DNA of 64,000 bases from Paracoccus fistulariae (GCF_028553785.1 NZ_CP067136.1:186001-250000); one strand, 5' to 3'; counted from the stretch's first letter, positions 16,962 to 26,250 are shown. Notes: generated by a model from the letters alone, not told the origin. Made by a program: numbers and translations.

Positions 16962-17564
16962 ATGAAAAAACTGATCCTTGCATCGGTCGCGGCACTGACC
17001 GCAACAGGCGCTTATGCGGGCGGATATACCGCCCCGGTCGAGCCGACCCCGGTGGTCGTTGCCCCGGCCGTGCCGGAAGCGCCCGCCTATAGCTGGGACG
17101 GCTTCTATGCCGGTCTGCAATATGGTCAGGGCACCGCTGAATTTGACGGCGGCAGCGATCAGGATCTGGGCGATAGCGAGGCATGGGGTGTCCATGGCGG
17201 CTACACGCGCGGCGTCGGCAACTGGGTTCTGGGCGGCGAGCTGGACTATAACCGCACCAGCCTGGACGATTATGACGGCGATGGCGACATGTTCCGCCTG
17301 CGCGGTCGTGCCGGTTACAATATGGGGCAATTCCAGCCCTATCTGACCGCAGGTATCGCACATCTGTCCACGGATGCGGATGCGCTGGATATTTCGGAAA
17401 CCGGCTGGACCTATGGCGTCGGCGTTGAATATCTGGTCAGCCAGAAAGTCTCGGTCGGGCTGGAATATACCCGCAACGATTTCTCGGATGTGACCAGCGG
17501 TGCGAATGGCGATATCGACCTGGATTCCGATCTGGTCTCGTTGCGCGCCTCTTTCCGCTTCTGA
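16962..17564 (+). CDS. Small outer-membrane beta-barrel protein (OmpA-like/opacity type)
   Basis: 200 residues from the ATG at 16962, preceded by aaaggag. Signal peptide at 1-20 (MKKLILASVAALTATGAYAG), then a Pro/Val-rich spacer, then an eight-strand barrel pattern: SWDGFYAGLQYGQG, WGVHGGYTRGVGNWVLGGELDYN, FRLRGRAGYNMGQFQPYLTAGIAH, GWTYGVGVEYLVSQKVSVGLEYTRNDF and a C-terminal SLRASFRF ending in Phe, as outer-membrane barrels do. Related alphaproteobacterial proteins are Omp25/Omp31-like porins. The function is probably structural. A strong terminator follows. Confidence 0.9.
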   Translation: MKKLILASVAALTATGAYAGGYTAPVEPTPVVVAPAVPEAPAYSWDGFYAGLQYGQGTAEFDGGSDQDLGDSEAWGVHGGYTRGVGNWVLGGELDYNRTSLDDYDGDGDMFRLRGRAGYNMGQFQPYLTAGIAHLSTDADALDISETGWTYGVGVEYLVSQKVSVGLEYTRNDFSDVTSGANGDIDLDSDLVSLRASFRF

Positions 17565-17584
17565 TCGCGCGGCAAGGGAATGGA

Positions 17585-17618
17585 AACGCGGCCCCGATGC
17601 GGGCCGCGTTTTTCTTTT
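17585..17618 (+). terminator. Terminator of the OMP gene
   Basis: Perfect 10-bp stem, aacgcggccc (17585-17594) with gggccgcgtt (17601-17610), a six-base loop, and a trailing tttctttt. It sits 20 bases after the stop. Confidence 0.92.
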
Positions 17619-17677
17619 GCCCTCGCGGCAGGGGCGGCCTAAAGCAGCAGGGACCACGCAAAAGGCCGGAGAGTGAC

Positions 17678-18388
17678 GTGACCCAAGATAATGGCTGGGA
17701 AGCCTCGGCGCAGGCATGGATCGCGACGCTGGGCGATCGCGGCGATTTCGCGCGGCTGCATGTGATCGACGCGCCGCTGCTGCAGCGCCTGCGCGAGGGC
17801 GGGTTTCGGCAGGCGCTGGACGTCGGCTGCGGCGAGGGGCGGATGTGCCGCGCCATGCAGCAGATGGGGATCGCGACGACCGGCGCCGAGCCGACCCGCG
17901 CCCTGCGCGAGGCGGCGATGCAGCGCGATCCGTCGGGCCGTTATGTCGATGCGCGGGCCGAGGCGCTGCCCTTTGACGATGCCAGCTTCGATCTGGTCCT
18001 GTCCTGCCTGACGCTGGTGGATGTGGACGGGATCGAAGAGGCGGTGTCCGAGATTGCCCGTGTCCTGACACCGGGCGGCGCGGCGCTGATCGTCAATCTG
18101 AACAGTTTCGCGACGGCGGGCGGATGGCAGGGCAGCACGCCCGGACAGCAGCGCTTTGTCATCGACAATTACATGCGGCCCCATGCCGAATGGGTGGGCT
18201 GGCAGGGCATCTATATCCGCAACTGGCATCGCCCGATGAGCCTGTATATGCAGCTTTTCCTGCAAAGCGGGCTGCAACTGACCCATTATGACGAGCCGAT
18301 GCCAGACGGGCAGGGCGACCCGGACAAGACGGCACGCTACAGCCGCGTGCCGTGGTTTCATCTTATGGAGTGGCGCAAGCCCGCGTGA
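17678..18388 (+). CDS. SAM-dependent methyltransferase (class I)
   Basis: 236 residues from a GTG at 17678 with GGAG upstream; the longer frame would start inside the preceding terminator. Rossmann-fold methyltransferase: motif I ALDVGCGEGRMCRAM near 46-60, the acidic GAEPTRAL of motif II, RAEALPFDDASFDLVLSCLTLVDV (motifs III-IV) and RVLTPGGAALIVNLNSF. It belongs to the Methyltransf_11 group. The acceptor is unknown. It is convergent with tpiA, 13 bases apart. Confidence 0.88.
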   Translation: MTQDNGWEASAQAWIATLGDRGDFARLHVIDAPLLQRLREGGFRQALDVGCGEGRMCRAMQQMGIATTGAEPTRALREAAMQRDPSGRYVDARAEALPFDDASFDLVLSCLTLVDVDGIEEAVSEIARVLTPGGAALIVNLNSFATAGGWQGSTPGQQRFVIDNYMRPHAEWVGWQGIYIRNWHRPMSLYMQLFLQSGLQLTHYDEPMPDGQGDPDKTARYSRVPWFHLMEWRKPA

Positions 18389-18401
18389 TCAGGCCGCGTA
18401 A

Positions 18402-19145
18402 TCAGGCCGCGTCCAGCGCGGTGATGATGGCGCCGAAATCACTGGCCTTCAGGCTTGCCCCGCCGACCAGCGCGCCATCGACATTTGCCAGGGCAAAGAT
18501 CTCGGCCGCATTGGCAGGCTTGACGCTGCCGCCGTAAAGCAGGCTGACATCCGCCGCGCCGTCCACCTGACCCTGCAGCTTGTCGCGCATCAGGGCGTGA
18601 ACCTCGGCGATCTGGTCATTGGTGGGCGTGCGGCCGGTGCCGATGGCCCAGACCGGCTCATAGGCGATGACCGTATTCCCGGCGCTTGCGCCTGCCGGGA
18701 TCGAGCCTGCCAGTTGCGTCGCAATCACCTCCAGCGTTTCACCCGCATCGCGCTGCGCTTCGGTCTCTCCGACGCAGATAATGGCGATCAGTCCCGCGGC
18801 ATGGGCGGCGGCGGCCTTGGCGGCGACATCGGCATCGCTTTCACCGTGATCGGCGCGACGCTCGGAATGGCCGACGATCACATGGGTCGCGCCCGCATCC
18901 ATCAGCTGCGCGGCCGAGATATCGCCGGTATGCGCGCCCGCGCTCTCCGCGTGGCAATCCTGACCGCCGATCTTGATGATGCCCTTGCCATGCTGCACGG
19001 CGGGCAGGATCAACTGCGCGGGCGGGCAGATCAGGATATCGCAGGCCGCACCGCCATGACCTTCGGCCAGGGCGTCGATCTGATCCATGGATCCCAGGGT
19101 GCCGTTCATCTTCCAATTGCCAGCGGCCAGCTTGCGCGGTGCCAT
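18402..19145 (-). CDS. tpiA: Triosephosphate isomerase
   Basis: 247 residues. Interconverts dihydroxyacetone phosphate and glyceraldehyde 3-phosphate. The catalytic set is complete: Asn10 and Lys12 in GNWKMNG, His93 in VIVGHSERR, and Glu163 in [15 protein letters not shown]. The phosphate-binding [16 protein letters not shown] and [10 protein letters not shown] close the barrel. Length is normal. It starts about 180 bases downstream of the A-type Fe-S carrier gene on the same strand, with no clear terminator between. Confidence 0.97.
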   Translation of the reverse strand: MAPRKLAAGNWKMNGTLGSMDQIDALAEGHGGAACDILICPPAQLILPAVQHGKGIIKIGGQDCHAESAGAHTGDISAAQLMDAGATHVIVGHSERRADHGESDADVAAKAAAAHAAGLIAIICVGETEAQRDAGETLEVIATQLAGSIPAGASAGNTVIAYEPVWAIGTGRTPTNDQIAEVHALMRDKLQGQVDGAADVSLLYGGSVKPANAAEIFALANVDGALVGGASLKASDFGAIITALDAA

Positions 19146-19326
19146 TCACTATCCTCCTGTCAAACCTGACATGGGCTTAGGGCGAACGGCGTCGCGGTGC
19201 AATTGGGATCGCCCGGCAAAGCGCCGATTCGCGCGGATCGGCGACGGCGATGCGGGCAAAACAACCTGTCGAGGAAAAATTATCCGACGCACCCGTTAAC
19301 GGTGCCTTTGCGCCGGGCTAACGCCG

Positions 19327-19698
19327 TCACTTCGTCGCGCGGCTGCCTTCCAGCGGCTCGAACCGCACGGATTCACCGCAGCCGCAGGCGTCGGTCACAT
19401 TGGGATTGGTGAATTTGAACCCGGATTCCAGCAGGTCGGTCTTGTAGTCGATCTGGGTGCCGAACAGGAACATCTGCGCCATCGGCGCGATCATCACCCG
19501 CGCGCCGCCCTGTTCCACGACCTCTTCATTGGGCGCAGGCTCTGCCGCCAGTTCCATCGTATATTCCATCCCCGCGCAGCCGCCCTTTTTCAGCCCGATC
19601 CGCAGGCCAAAGGCGTCCTTGCCCGCCATCAGCTTGGCGATCTGACGCTCGGCAGCGGGGGTGATGGTCACGGGCGCGGCCCCGGGAATGGAAAACAT
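19327..19698 (-). CDS. A-type iron-sulfur carrier protein (IscA/SufA/ErpA family)
   Basis: 123 residues. Delivers or scaffolds Fe-S clusters to apo-proteins. The three conserved cysteines are Cys41 in KKGGCAGMEY and Cys105 and Cys107 in DACGCGESV, with normal spacing. The subtype (SufA, IscA or ErpA) cannot be settled from this sequence alone. A SufT-like gene lies about 1.7 kb away on the same strand, but the two are separated by an opposite-strand gene. Confidence 0.93.
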   Translation of the reverse strand: MFSIPGAAPVTITPAAERQIAKLMAGKDAFGLRIGLKKGGCAGMEYTMELAAEPAPNEEVVEQGGARVMIAPMAQMFLFGTQIDYKTDLLESGFKFTNPNVTDACGCGESVRFEPLEGSRATK

Positions 19699-19889
19699 GA
19701 TCGACCTCTGTTCCTGCGCAGCCTTCGGAACATTCCGCTGCGACAGTCCTGAAAATAAGAGTTCGCGCCCCTCAACTCAAGGTCCGGCGCGCGTCTGCTG
19801 CGATCACCCGTGGCTAACGTCAGGCTGACGGCGGAATCACGGCGGGGTCACGGCGCGGCTGTCAGCCTTTGCGGCATTGGCTCTTACAT

Positions 19890-21338
19890 ATGGAAAATCC
19901 AATGACCAACCTGATCAATTACACCATTTCTATGCGGATCAAGGATGACGAAAACTGGCCGCAGCGCGATGAATATGAAAATCGCAGCGTGTCGGGAATC
20001 GTGCGGCTGGACGATGGCACGCCCACGCGCCAGATCCTTGATATCGGCCGCTGCGGCGGAGAGGTCCGCGTCGAGGCGCGCTTTACCCTGACCCGTGCCG
20101 CTGGCGGGGCAGTGCGCGTGAATGGCGATCTGCGCCTGTACGAGGGCACCTCGACCAACAGCAATGACCTGGATGGCCGCGCCAGTATCACGGGAACCGT
20201 GGCGGCCGGCGGGCGTCAGAGTTTCAGCCAACGCGTGCGCAATACCGATGAGGGCGGCGATTGGGCCGATGTTACCTTGCGCATCGACAATGCCGCGCTC
20301 AGCAGCAGCGATCCCTGTGCCCATATCGACGCCAAGGCGGCCGAACTGGGCAGCGCCTTTACCGGCAATGCCGTTTCTGGCTGCGAGACCGTCCGTGGCG
20401 GGCATCGCAAGCGTTTTCACGGCTGCGATATCTATTACTCACCCTCCACCGGCGCGCATGAGGTCCACGGCGATATCCGCCGGAAATATAATGACATGGG
20501 CGGCCCGGACAGCGACCTGCGCCTGCCGGTCACGGATGAGACCAAGACCCCGGACCGCGTCGGACGCTATAACCACTTCAGCGGCAATGGCAGCATCTAT
20601 TGGCATCCCCGTACCGGCCCGATGGAGGTGCGCGGCGGCATTCGCGGCGCCTGGGCCGCCCAGGGGTGGGAGCGTGGCGGCCTTGGCTATCCGACCAGCG
20701 ACGAGATGCGGATCCGCCAGTCGCCCGCGCAATGGTTCAGCGATTTCCAGAACGGCGTGCTGTTCTGGCAGGAACGCGCCGCCATCGATCCGGCGACGGC
20801 CAGCCTGCCGCGCAACCGGGTGCTGGCCGCCTTTGATGCGGCCTTCCGCAGCCGGGTGACGGATTCGCGGGTCGATATCCAGTCCGTCTCGATCGTGAAT
20901 GTCTCTTCGACAAGCTATGATTTCCGGCGCAGCGGCAATCGCGTGATTACCTTCCGCATCGCGGGCGAGGTGTCCTCGGGGCGTTGGTATGTGCCCGATC
21001 CCGACTGGTGGGTGGAACTGCCGATCCTGTTCCAAGGCACGCCCCATCCCAATGCGGCCAATGATGTCGAATTGCGCGTTCGCCGCGCAGGTGCGCCCCG
21101 CGTCCATGTCAGCAATTTCGCCGGGATCGGGGTTCAGGAAACCATGGACGGGCTGAGGACCGCGCTGGACGAAGGCTTTGCGTCGCCGATCACGCTGGCC
21201 GAGATTCCGGCTGCGGCAGGGCTGCTAAGCGCCAAGGTCATGCCGGACGGCGCCATCAGCCTGTATTTCCGTCCCGATAATTTCGGACGCTTCGCCGCCG
21301 CCGTGGCGCAGGACAGGCTGGACAATATCGAAATCTGA
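19890..21338 (+). CDS. LGFP-repeat protein of unknown function
   Basis: 482 residues from the ATG at 19890; the ATG at 19902 is an alternative, and neither has a strong ribosome-binding site. No signal peptide or membrane segment is seen. Residues 1-140 look beta-rich (alternating hydrophobic strands, many Arg/Asp). Residues 145-300 contain LGFP-type repeats: one centred on HGCDIYYSPSTGAHEVHGDI with a degraded end (LRLPVTDE), one nearly canonical (FSGNGSIYWHPRTGPMEVRG, then GGLGYPTSDE at 263-272), and a third that breaks down after FQNGVLFW. Residues 310-482 form a further alpha/beta domain I do not recognise. LGFP repeats are best known in actinobacterial cell-wall proteins, so their presence here is unusual. 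It stands alone between minus-strand Fe-S genes. Confidence 0.72.
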   Translation: MENPMTNLINYTISMRIKDDENWPQRDEYENRSVSGIVRLDDGTPTRQILDIGRCGGEVRVEARFTLTRAAGGAVRVNGDLRLYEGTSTNSNDLDGRASITGTVAAGGRQSFSQRVRNTDEGGDWADVTLRIDNAALSSSDPCAHIDAKAAELGSAFTGNAVSGCETVRGGHRKRFHGCDIYYSPSTGAHEVHGDIRRKYNDMGGPDSDLRLPVTDETKTPDRVGRYNHFSGNGSIYWHPRTGPMEVRGGIRGAWAAQGWERGGLGYPTSDEMRIRQSPAQWFSDFQNGVLFWQERAAIDPATASLPRNRVLAAFDAAFRSRVTDSRVDIQSVSIVNVSSTSYDFRRSGNRVITFRIAGEVSSGRWYVPDPDWWVELPILFQGTPHPNAANDVELRVRRAGAPRVHVSNFAGIGVQETMDGLRTALDEGFASPITLAEIPAAAGLLSAKVMPDGAISLYFRPDNFGRFAAAVAQDRLDNIEI

Positions 21339-21392
21339 TCCCCTCGGGGATCCGTCACCGGTCGGGCAAGATGCGGCCCGGCCGGTCGCCGC

Positions 21393-21746
21393 TTACATGA
21401 AGCCCAGTTCCAGCCGGGCTTCGTCGGACATCATGTCCATGCCCCATTGAGGCTGGAAGGTCATTTCCACATCGACCTGCTTGACGCCGGGAATCGCCTC
21501 GACCGCATCGGCCACCCAGCCGGGCATCTCACCCGCCACCGGACAGCCCGGCGCCGTCAGCGTCATGATCACCCGAACCTCGTTCTGGTCATTGATCTCG
21601 ACCGTGTAGATCAGACCCAGATCGTAGATATTGACCGGGATTTCGGGATCGTAAACCGTCTTGCAGGCTTCGACGACGGCGTCGTAAAGCTCGTGTTCAG
21701 TGCTTGAGGGCGCAATCAGCGGTGCGCCTTCCTTCAGATCGGTCAT
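21393..21746 (-). CDS. SufT-like Fe-S assembly protein (MIP18/DUF59 family)
   Basis: 117 residues from the ATG at 21746; the open frame runs 1.1 kb further upstream but only as a shadow of tgt. MIP18-family core: TVYDPEIPVNIYDLGLIYTVEI near 30-51 and MTLTAPGCPVAGEMPGWV with the conserved Cys68, then VDVEMTFQPQWGMDMMSDEAR. Such proteins take part in Fe-S cluster maturation, and SufT usually sits with suf genes. Here it is separate, though another Fe-S carrier is nearby. Confidence 0.9.
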   Translation of the reverse strand: MTDLKEGAPLIAPSSTEHELYDAVVEACKTVYDPEIPVNIYDLGLIYTVEINDQNEVRVIMTLTAPGCPVAGEMPGWVADAVEAIPGVKQVDVEMTFQPQWGMDMMSDEARLELGFM

Positions 21747-21887
21747 GGCGGGTTCCTGTAAATTCCGACTGTTTATATAGGGTGGCATCCCGCGCGGGTC
21801 CAGTGCGCGCGCTTTGTTGCAGCGCCTGCCGTCAGGGGCTAGACATGCCCGGTTCCAGCCCGCTGTTCCAACCAAGGCATGCCCAGA

Positions 21888-23018
21888 ATGAGCGACCGTT
21901 TCCAGTTTTCCGTCAATGCCACCGACGGCCGCGCCCGAACCGGCGTCATCTCGACCCCGCGCGGCCAGATCCGGACCCCGGCCTTCATGCCGGTGGGCAC
22001 GGCCGCCACGGTCAAGGCGATGCTGCCGGAATCGGTGCGTGACACCGGCGCCGATATCCTGCTGGGCAATACCTATCACCTGATGCTGCGCCCGGGGGCC
22101 GAGCGCGTGGCCCGTCTGGGCGGTCTGCATCGCTTCATGAACTGGGATCGCCCGATCCTGACCGATTCCGGCGGCTTTCAGGTCATGAGCCTGGCCAGCC
22201 TGCGCAAGCTGACCGAAGAGGGGGTGACCTTTTCCAGCCATATCGACGGCTCGAAACATATGCTCTCGCCCGAGAGCAGCATGGAGATCCAGCGGCTTCT
22301 GGGCTCGGATATCGTGATGTGTTTCGACGAATGCCCGGCGCTGCCCGCCGATGACAAGGTGGTGGCCGAATCGATGCGGCTGTCGATGCGGTGGGCGCAG
22401 CGGTCGCGCGATGCCTTTGGCGACCGGCCGGGCCACGCGCTGTTCGGGATCATGCAGGGCGGCGTGACGCGCGATCTGCGCGAGGAATCGGCCAGCGCGC
22501 TGACCCGGATCGGGTTCGACGGCTACGCGGTCGGCGGTCTTGCCGTGGGCGAGGGGCAAGAGGCGATGTTCGGCGTGCTGGATTACGCCCCCGGTTTCCT
22601 GCCCGCCGACAAGCCCCGCTATCTGATGGGGGTGGGCAAGCCCGACGATATCGTCGGCGCCGTGCAGCGCGGCATCGACATGATGGATTGCGTGCTGCCC
22701 TCGCGCTCGGGGCGGACCGGGCAGGCCTGGACGCGGCGCGGTCAGGTCAATATCAAGAATGCCCGCCATGCCGACGATCCCCGCCCGCTGGATGAGGATT
22801 GCACCTGCCCGGCCTGCCGCAGCTATTCCCGCGCCTATCTGCACCACGTGTTCCGCGCCGGAGAGATGATTTCCGGCATGCTGCTGACCTGGCACAATCT
22901 GCATTACTACCAGGAGTTGATGGCGGGCCTGCGCGAAGCCATCTCGGCGGGCCGTCTGGACGGTTTTGCCGCCGATTTTCGCGCCATGCGCGAAGCGGGC
23001 GATATCGAACCTCTTTAA
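21888..23018 (+). CDS. tgt: Queuine tRNA-ribosyltransferase
   Basis: 376 residues from the ATG at 21888; an ATG nine bases earlier is possible. Exchanges guanine-34 for the queuine precursor in tRNAs with GUN anticodons. TIM-barrel landmarks are [25 protein letters not shown] with the general-base Asp, the catalytic-region [18 protein letters not shown], and the zinc site [16 protein letters not shown]. Length is normal. A possible weak terminator follows near 23134-23159 (8-bp cggcggcg/cgccgccg stem, then gcggattttt). Confidence 0.97.
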   Translation: MSDRFQFSVNATDGRARTGVISTPRGQIRTPAFMPVGTAATVKAMLPESVRDTGADILLGNTYHLMLRPGAERVARLGGLHRFMNWDRPILTDSGGFQVMSLASLRKLTEEGVTFSSHIDGSKHMLSPESSMEIQRLLGSDIVMCFDECPALPADDKVVAESMRLSMRWAQRSRDAFGDRPGHALFGIMQGGVTRDLREESASALTRIGFDGYAVGGLAVGEGQEAMFGVLDYAPGFLPADKPRYLMGVGKPDDIVGAVQRGIDMMDCVLPSRSGRTGQAWTRRGQVNIKNARHADDPRPLDEDCTCPACRSYSRAYLHHVFRAGEMISGMLLTWHNLHYYQELMAGLREAISAGRLDGFAADFRAMREAGDIEPL

Positions 23019-23619
23019 CGCGCATTCCCGGCGAAACTCACCGGATCGCTGCCCGCGCCTGGGGCGATATCGCCGCGGACGGCGACGGCGATGCCGCCTG
23101 TTGCAGGGGCAGGAGGCGTTTCAGGATGGCGGGCGGCGGCGGAAGATTTCGCGCCGCCGTGCGGATTTTTCGCGTCATTGCTCTGCCAATGGCATTTGCT
23201 GGGATCGGACGATTATTGCGAAAATCACCGTATTTTTGAAACATCATTTGTCCGGGCAGGCTGCATCCAGACAAACGATCCTATCGGCGCGGGCTGCGAT
23301 CCGCCAAATTCAGGCAGCCGGAACGGCGTTTCAGAACGATGCCGCGCCCCTCGTCCCGGATCGCTGCGGCACAGTGGCGCAGAGCGCTGCGCGTTTCCTC
23401 TTCGTGGATTTGCGCATCCCGTTCATTTGACTGCATTTATAGGGGCTGAACGGCGTATTTCCGCAGAATTATCATTTTTTATACGCGATTTTGCAACAAA
23501 TGATGCGTTTTGCTTATATTTGTCCTAACATACATGTTTTCAACCAGCGCGCTAGCGCCTATGGCTGGGTACATGGTGAACGACCCGCTGCGTTTAAGAG
23601 TCGAGTGAACAACGATATT
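23019..23619. other. Intergenic region between tgt and rnd
   Basis: 601 bases. Its first 150 bases are GC-rich and hold a plausible tgt terminator hairpin at 23134-23159; the part from 23455 to 23530 is AT-rich and probably carries the rnd promoter. The frames crossing it give Arg-rich or unrecognisable peptides, and I see no gene. Confidence 0.45.
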
Positions 23620-24786
23620 ATGGCGATTACCCGTACAGAAGATCTGGCACGCTTTTGTGATGCCGCAAAGAACCAGCCTTATGTCACTGTCGATACAGAG
23701 TTCCTGCGCGAGCGGACCTATTGGTCCAAGCTTTGCCTGATCCAGCTTGCGATTCCGCCTGCGTCCAAGGTGACGGGCGAAGGCGGGCAGGCGGTGCTGG
23801 TCGATCCTCTGGTCGAGGGGCTGTCGCTTGAACCGCTTTATGATCTGTTCCGCCATGAAGGCACCGTGAAGGTGTTCCATGCCGCGCGTCAGGATCTGGA
23901 AATATTCTTCCACGATGCCGGGCTGTTTCCCAAGCCGCTTTTCGACACGCAGGTGGCAGCGATGGTCTGCGGCTTTGGCGAACAGGTCGGCTATGAGACG
24001 CTGGTGCGCAAGATCGCGCGGGCCAATCTGGACAAATCCTCGCGCTTTACCGACTGGTCGCGCCGTCCGCTGTCGGATGCGCAAAAGGCCTATGCCCGCG
24101 CCGATGTCACCCATCTTCGCCAGATCTACGAATATCTGTCCGCCGAGTTGAAGCAGAACGGGCGCGAAGGCTGGCTGGCCGAAGAATTGCGCGTGCTGGA
24201 GGATCCCGAGACCTATACCAACCGCCCGGAAGAGGCCTGGCTGAAGGTGCGCACCCGCACGAATTCGCCGCGCTTCCTGGCGATCCTGCGCGAATTGGCG
24301 AAGTTCCGCGAATCCTATGCCCAGCAGCGCGATATCCCGCGCTCTCGCGTGTTCAAGGATGACGCGATGATCGAGCTGGCCTCGACCAAGCCGACAAGCG
24401 AAAACGATCTGGGCCGGTCCCGCCTTCTGCTGCGCGAGGCGCGCAAGGGCGAGATCGCCAAGGGCATTCTGGCCGCCGTGAAGGCGGGGATGGAGACGAC
24501 GGACCTGCCGCAGCCCAAGAACGACGTTCCCGGCAAGCCCGGCAATGCCGCCCTGTCGGATCTGCTGCGCGTGCTGCTGAAGGCCAAGGCCGATGCGGCG
24601 GGGGTCGCGCCCAAGCTGATCGCCTCATCCTCTGATCTGGATGCGATTGCCACCGGCGACCGCGACATGCCGGCGCTGAAGGGGTGGCGTGCCGAGGTCT
24701 TCGGCAGCGATGCGCTGCGCCTGGCCGAGGGCAAGATCGCCCTGTCGGCCAAGGGTGGTTCGGTGCGGGTGGTCTCGACGGAATAA
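23620..24786 (+). CDS. rnd: Ribonuclease D
   Basis: 388 residues from the ATG at 23620 (MAITRTEDLARFCDAA), the usual family start; a GTG at 23605 is possible. A 3'-5' exoribonuclease of tRNA and stable-RNA maturation. The DEDDy active site is present: YVTVDTEFLRERTYW (Asp, Glu), VFHAARQDLEIFF (Asp) and the YARADVTHL Tyr/Asp pair. An HRDC domain follows at about 210-290 (WLKVRTRTNSPRFLAILREL), then a basic C-terminal region. It ends nine bases before the GNAT gene. Confidence 0.95.
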   Translation: MAITRTEDLARFCDAAKNQPYVTVDTEFLRERTYWSKLCLIQLAIPPASKVTGEGGQAVLVDPLVEGLSLEPLYDLFRHEGTVKVFHAARQDLEIFFHDAGLFPKPLFDTQVAAMVCGFGEQVGYETLVRKIARANLDKSSRFTDWSRRPLSDAQKAYARADVTHLRQIYEYLSAELKQNGREGWLAEELRVLEDPETYTNRPEEAWLKVRTRTNSPRFLAILRELAKFRESYAQQRDIPRSRVFKDDAMIELASTKPTSENDLGRSRLLLREARKGEIAKGILAAVKAGMETTDLPQPKNDVPGKPGNAALSDLLRVLLKAKADAAGVAPKLIASSSDLDAIATGDRDMPALKGWRAEVFGSDALRLAEGKIALSAKGGSVRVVSTE

Positions 24787-24795
24787 GGGGCGCGC

Positions 24796-25302
24796 ATGAC
24801 GGAAATGGTTCTGACCACGCCCCGTCTGGTCATCGACGCCTATCGCCCGTCGGATCTGCCCGATCTCTACCGCATTGCCACGCTGCCGCAGGTCGCCCGG
24901 ATGTTGCTGCGCTTCTATCCCGGCATGCCAATGGCCGAGGCCGAGGCGATTCTGGCCACGGATGCGACGACACCGCCAATCCGGCTTGTGGTGCGCCATC
25001 AGGGCCGGGTCGTGGGCTCGATCGGCATCAGCGACAAGCACCCGCCCGAGATCTTCTATTTTCTTGATCCGGCAGTCGCCGGGCAGGGGCTGGCGCAGGA
25101 AATGACCCGCGCCTTTCTGTCCGAGGTCCAGAGGCGCTTCGATCCGCCGACGCTGGTCGCGACGGTCTTTGCCGACAATGCCGCATCTTCAAAAGTGCTT
25201 GAAAAAATTGGGTTTCGCGCCAGTCGCAAGCATGAGGCGCGGTCGCTTGGACGCCCATTCCCCGCGCCCTGCATCCATTACGAATGGCAGCGCACCGGTT
25301 GA
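24796..25302 (+). CDS. GNAT-family N-acetyltransferase
   Basis: 168 residues. RimJ/RimL-type acetyltransferase fold: TPRLVIDAYRPSDLPDLYRIA at the N-terminus, VGSIGISDKHPPEIFYFLDPAVAGQGLAQEMTRAFL covering the acetyl-CoA site (a QGLAQE variant of Q/RxxGxG/A), and FADNAASSKVLEKIGFR, the usual N..S..V..K.GF segment. The acceptor is unknown. It starts nine bases after rnd with an AAGGGG site and is probably co-transcribed with it. Confidence 0.9.
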   Translation: MTEMVLTTPRLVIDAYRPSDLPDLYRIATLPQVARMLLRFYPGMPMAEAEAILATDATTPPIRLVVRHQGRVVGSIGISDKHPPEIFYFLDPAVAGQGLAQEMTRAFLSEVQRRFDPPTLVATVFADNAASSKVLEKIGFRASRKHEARSLGRPFPAPCIHYEWQRTG

Positions 25303-25303
25303 C

Positions 25304-25333
25304 TTGATGACGGCTGGTTTGATGACGGCTGGC
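25304..25333. repeat. Tandem 15-bp direct repeat in convergent spacer
   Basis: Two head-to-tail copies, ttgatgacggctggt (25304-25318) and ttgatgacggctggc (25319-25333), 14 of 15 bases identical. They fill the whole 31-base gap between the stop codons of the convergent GNAT and PAS genes. No hairpin is formed. Confidence 0.8.
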
Positions 25334-26161
25334 TTAATGCTGCCGGTCGTTGCGGTTCCCCTCGCCGGGAAGAGAGACCAGCTTGAACAGCGCGCGCCGG
25401 GCCTCTGGCGAATCGTCCTGAACCTGATCGGTCGAACTCATCTGCGGCATTTTCGCGACATCGGTGGCATGCGAATAAACCGGGGTCGAGCCACGCGACG
25501 TGCGCTTGGAGATGAAGCTGTTCCCGGCCGAGGGCGAGGGGGCCAAAGTCTTGCCGCCCTCGATGATCGGCAGCATCTTGTCACCGACCAGATCGAACCG
25601 GCGTGGCGCCATGCCGACGCGCCCTTCCGAGACCAGACAGCCAAGCGCCCGGGTGACATCGCCCAGATCGGATTTCAGCGGCAGCAGCAGAACCTGCGCG
25701 CGCATTTCCGGACGGCCATATTCGGCCTTGGCAAACAGCTCCAGCTCGGCGATTTGCGGCGCCTTGAAGACGGCTTCCAGAATATCGGACAGCCGCCCGC
25801 GCGAGGTCGGGTTCAGCACCGCGCACAGCGGCATGCCGCGCACCTCCATCCCCATCAGGTCGATCAGATGGCGTCCGGCCAGACGGAAACGCGCCGCGCC
25901 CGGCGCCATGCGTTCCAGAATGAAGGCGTGATCCAGTCCGATCTTGATGCTGCGCGGTTCGATATCCGAACGCTGCGGGATCGCGCGGCCCCGGCACAGG
26001 GTCTGCCAATAGGCGCGCATCTCTGCCATGATCTTGGAGGGGGCATGGGGGTCGAAATCCGCCAGCCGCAACACATCGGCCGAGCGTGGTTGCGCCTGGA
26101 TCTCAGTCCCGTCCTCAAAACAGTCTTCAGACAAAAGGCCAACCCTCACCCAATCGTACAA
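25334..26161 (-). CDS. PAS-domain protein (PAS_5 type)
   Basis: 275 residues from a TTG at 26161; a GTG at 26149 is an alternative start. The order of conserved segments (SADVLRLADFDP, MRAYWQTLCRGRAIPQRSDIEPRSIK, FILERMAPGAARFRLAGRHLIDLMGMEVRGMPL, QVLLLPLKSDLG) matches the PAS_5 group common in Rhodobacterales and other alphaproteobacteria. The C-terminal 80 residues are low-complexity and probably disordered. No output domain is present, so it is likely a partner or localisation factor rather than a complete sensor. A CtrA-like half-site pair lies 75 bases upstream. Confidence 0.78.
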   Translation of the reverse strand: MYDWVRVGLLSEDCFEDGTEIQAQPRSADVLRLADFDPHAPSKIMAEMRAYWQTLCRGRAIPQRSDIEPRSIKIGLDHAFILERMAPGAARFRLAGRHLIDLMGMEVRGMPLCAVLNPTSRGRLSDILEAVFKAPQIAELELFAKAEYGRPEMRAQVLLLPLKSDLGDVTRALGCLVSEGRVGMAPRRFDLVGDKMLPIIEGGKTLAPSPSAGNSFISKRTSRGSTPVYSHATDVAKMPQMSSTDQVQDDSPEARRALFKLVSLPGEGNRNDRQH

Positions 26162-26235
26162 CCTGCGCCGCGAACCAGCGGCCTAAAACATATCACACCA
26201 TAGGACGTTTTGGGGGATCAAGCCGAGTCGTTTCC

Positions 26236-26250
26236 TAATCATTGGTTAAG
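26236..26250 (-). promoter_or_regulatory. CtrA-like binding site upstream of the PAS gene
   Basis: On the minus strand the sequence reads TTAA-N7-TTAG, against the alphaproteobacterial CtrA consensus TTAA-N7-TTAA (7 of 8 fixed bases). It lies 75-89 bases upstream of the PAS-protein start and about 117 bases from divergent gmk. Binding is inferred. Confidence 0.4.

Noticed and set aside
16591..17361. 256-residue minus-strand frame in the large gap before the OMP gene
   Set aside because: Arg/Pro-rich, no start context, and it runs antisense into a confident signal-peptide protein.
22966..23528. Two overlapping plus-strand frames after tgt
   Set aside because: They begin inside tgt, are Arg-rich and resemble nothing; no ribosome-binding site at usable starts.
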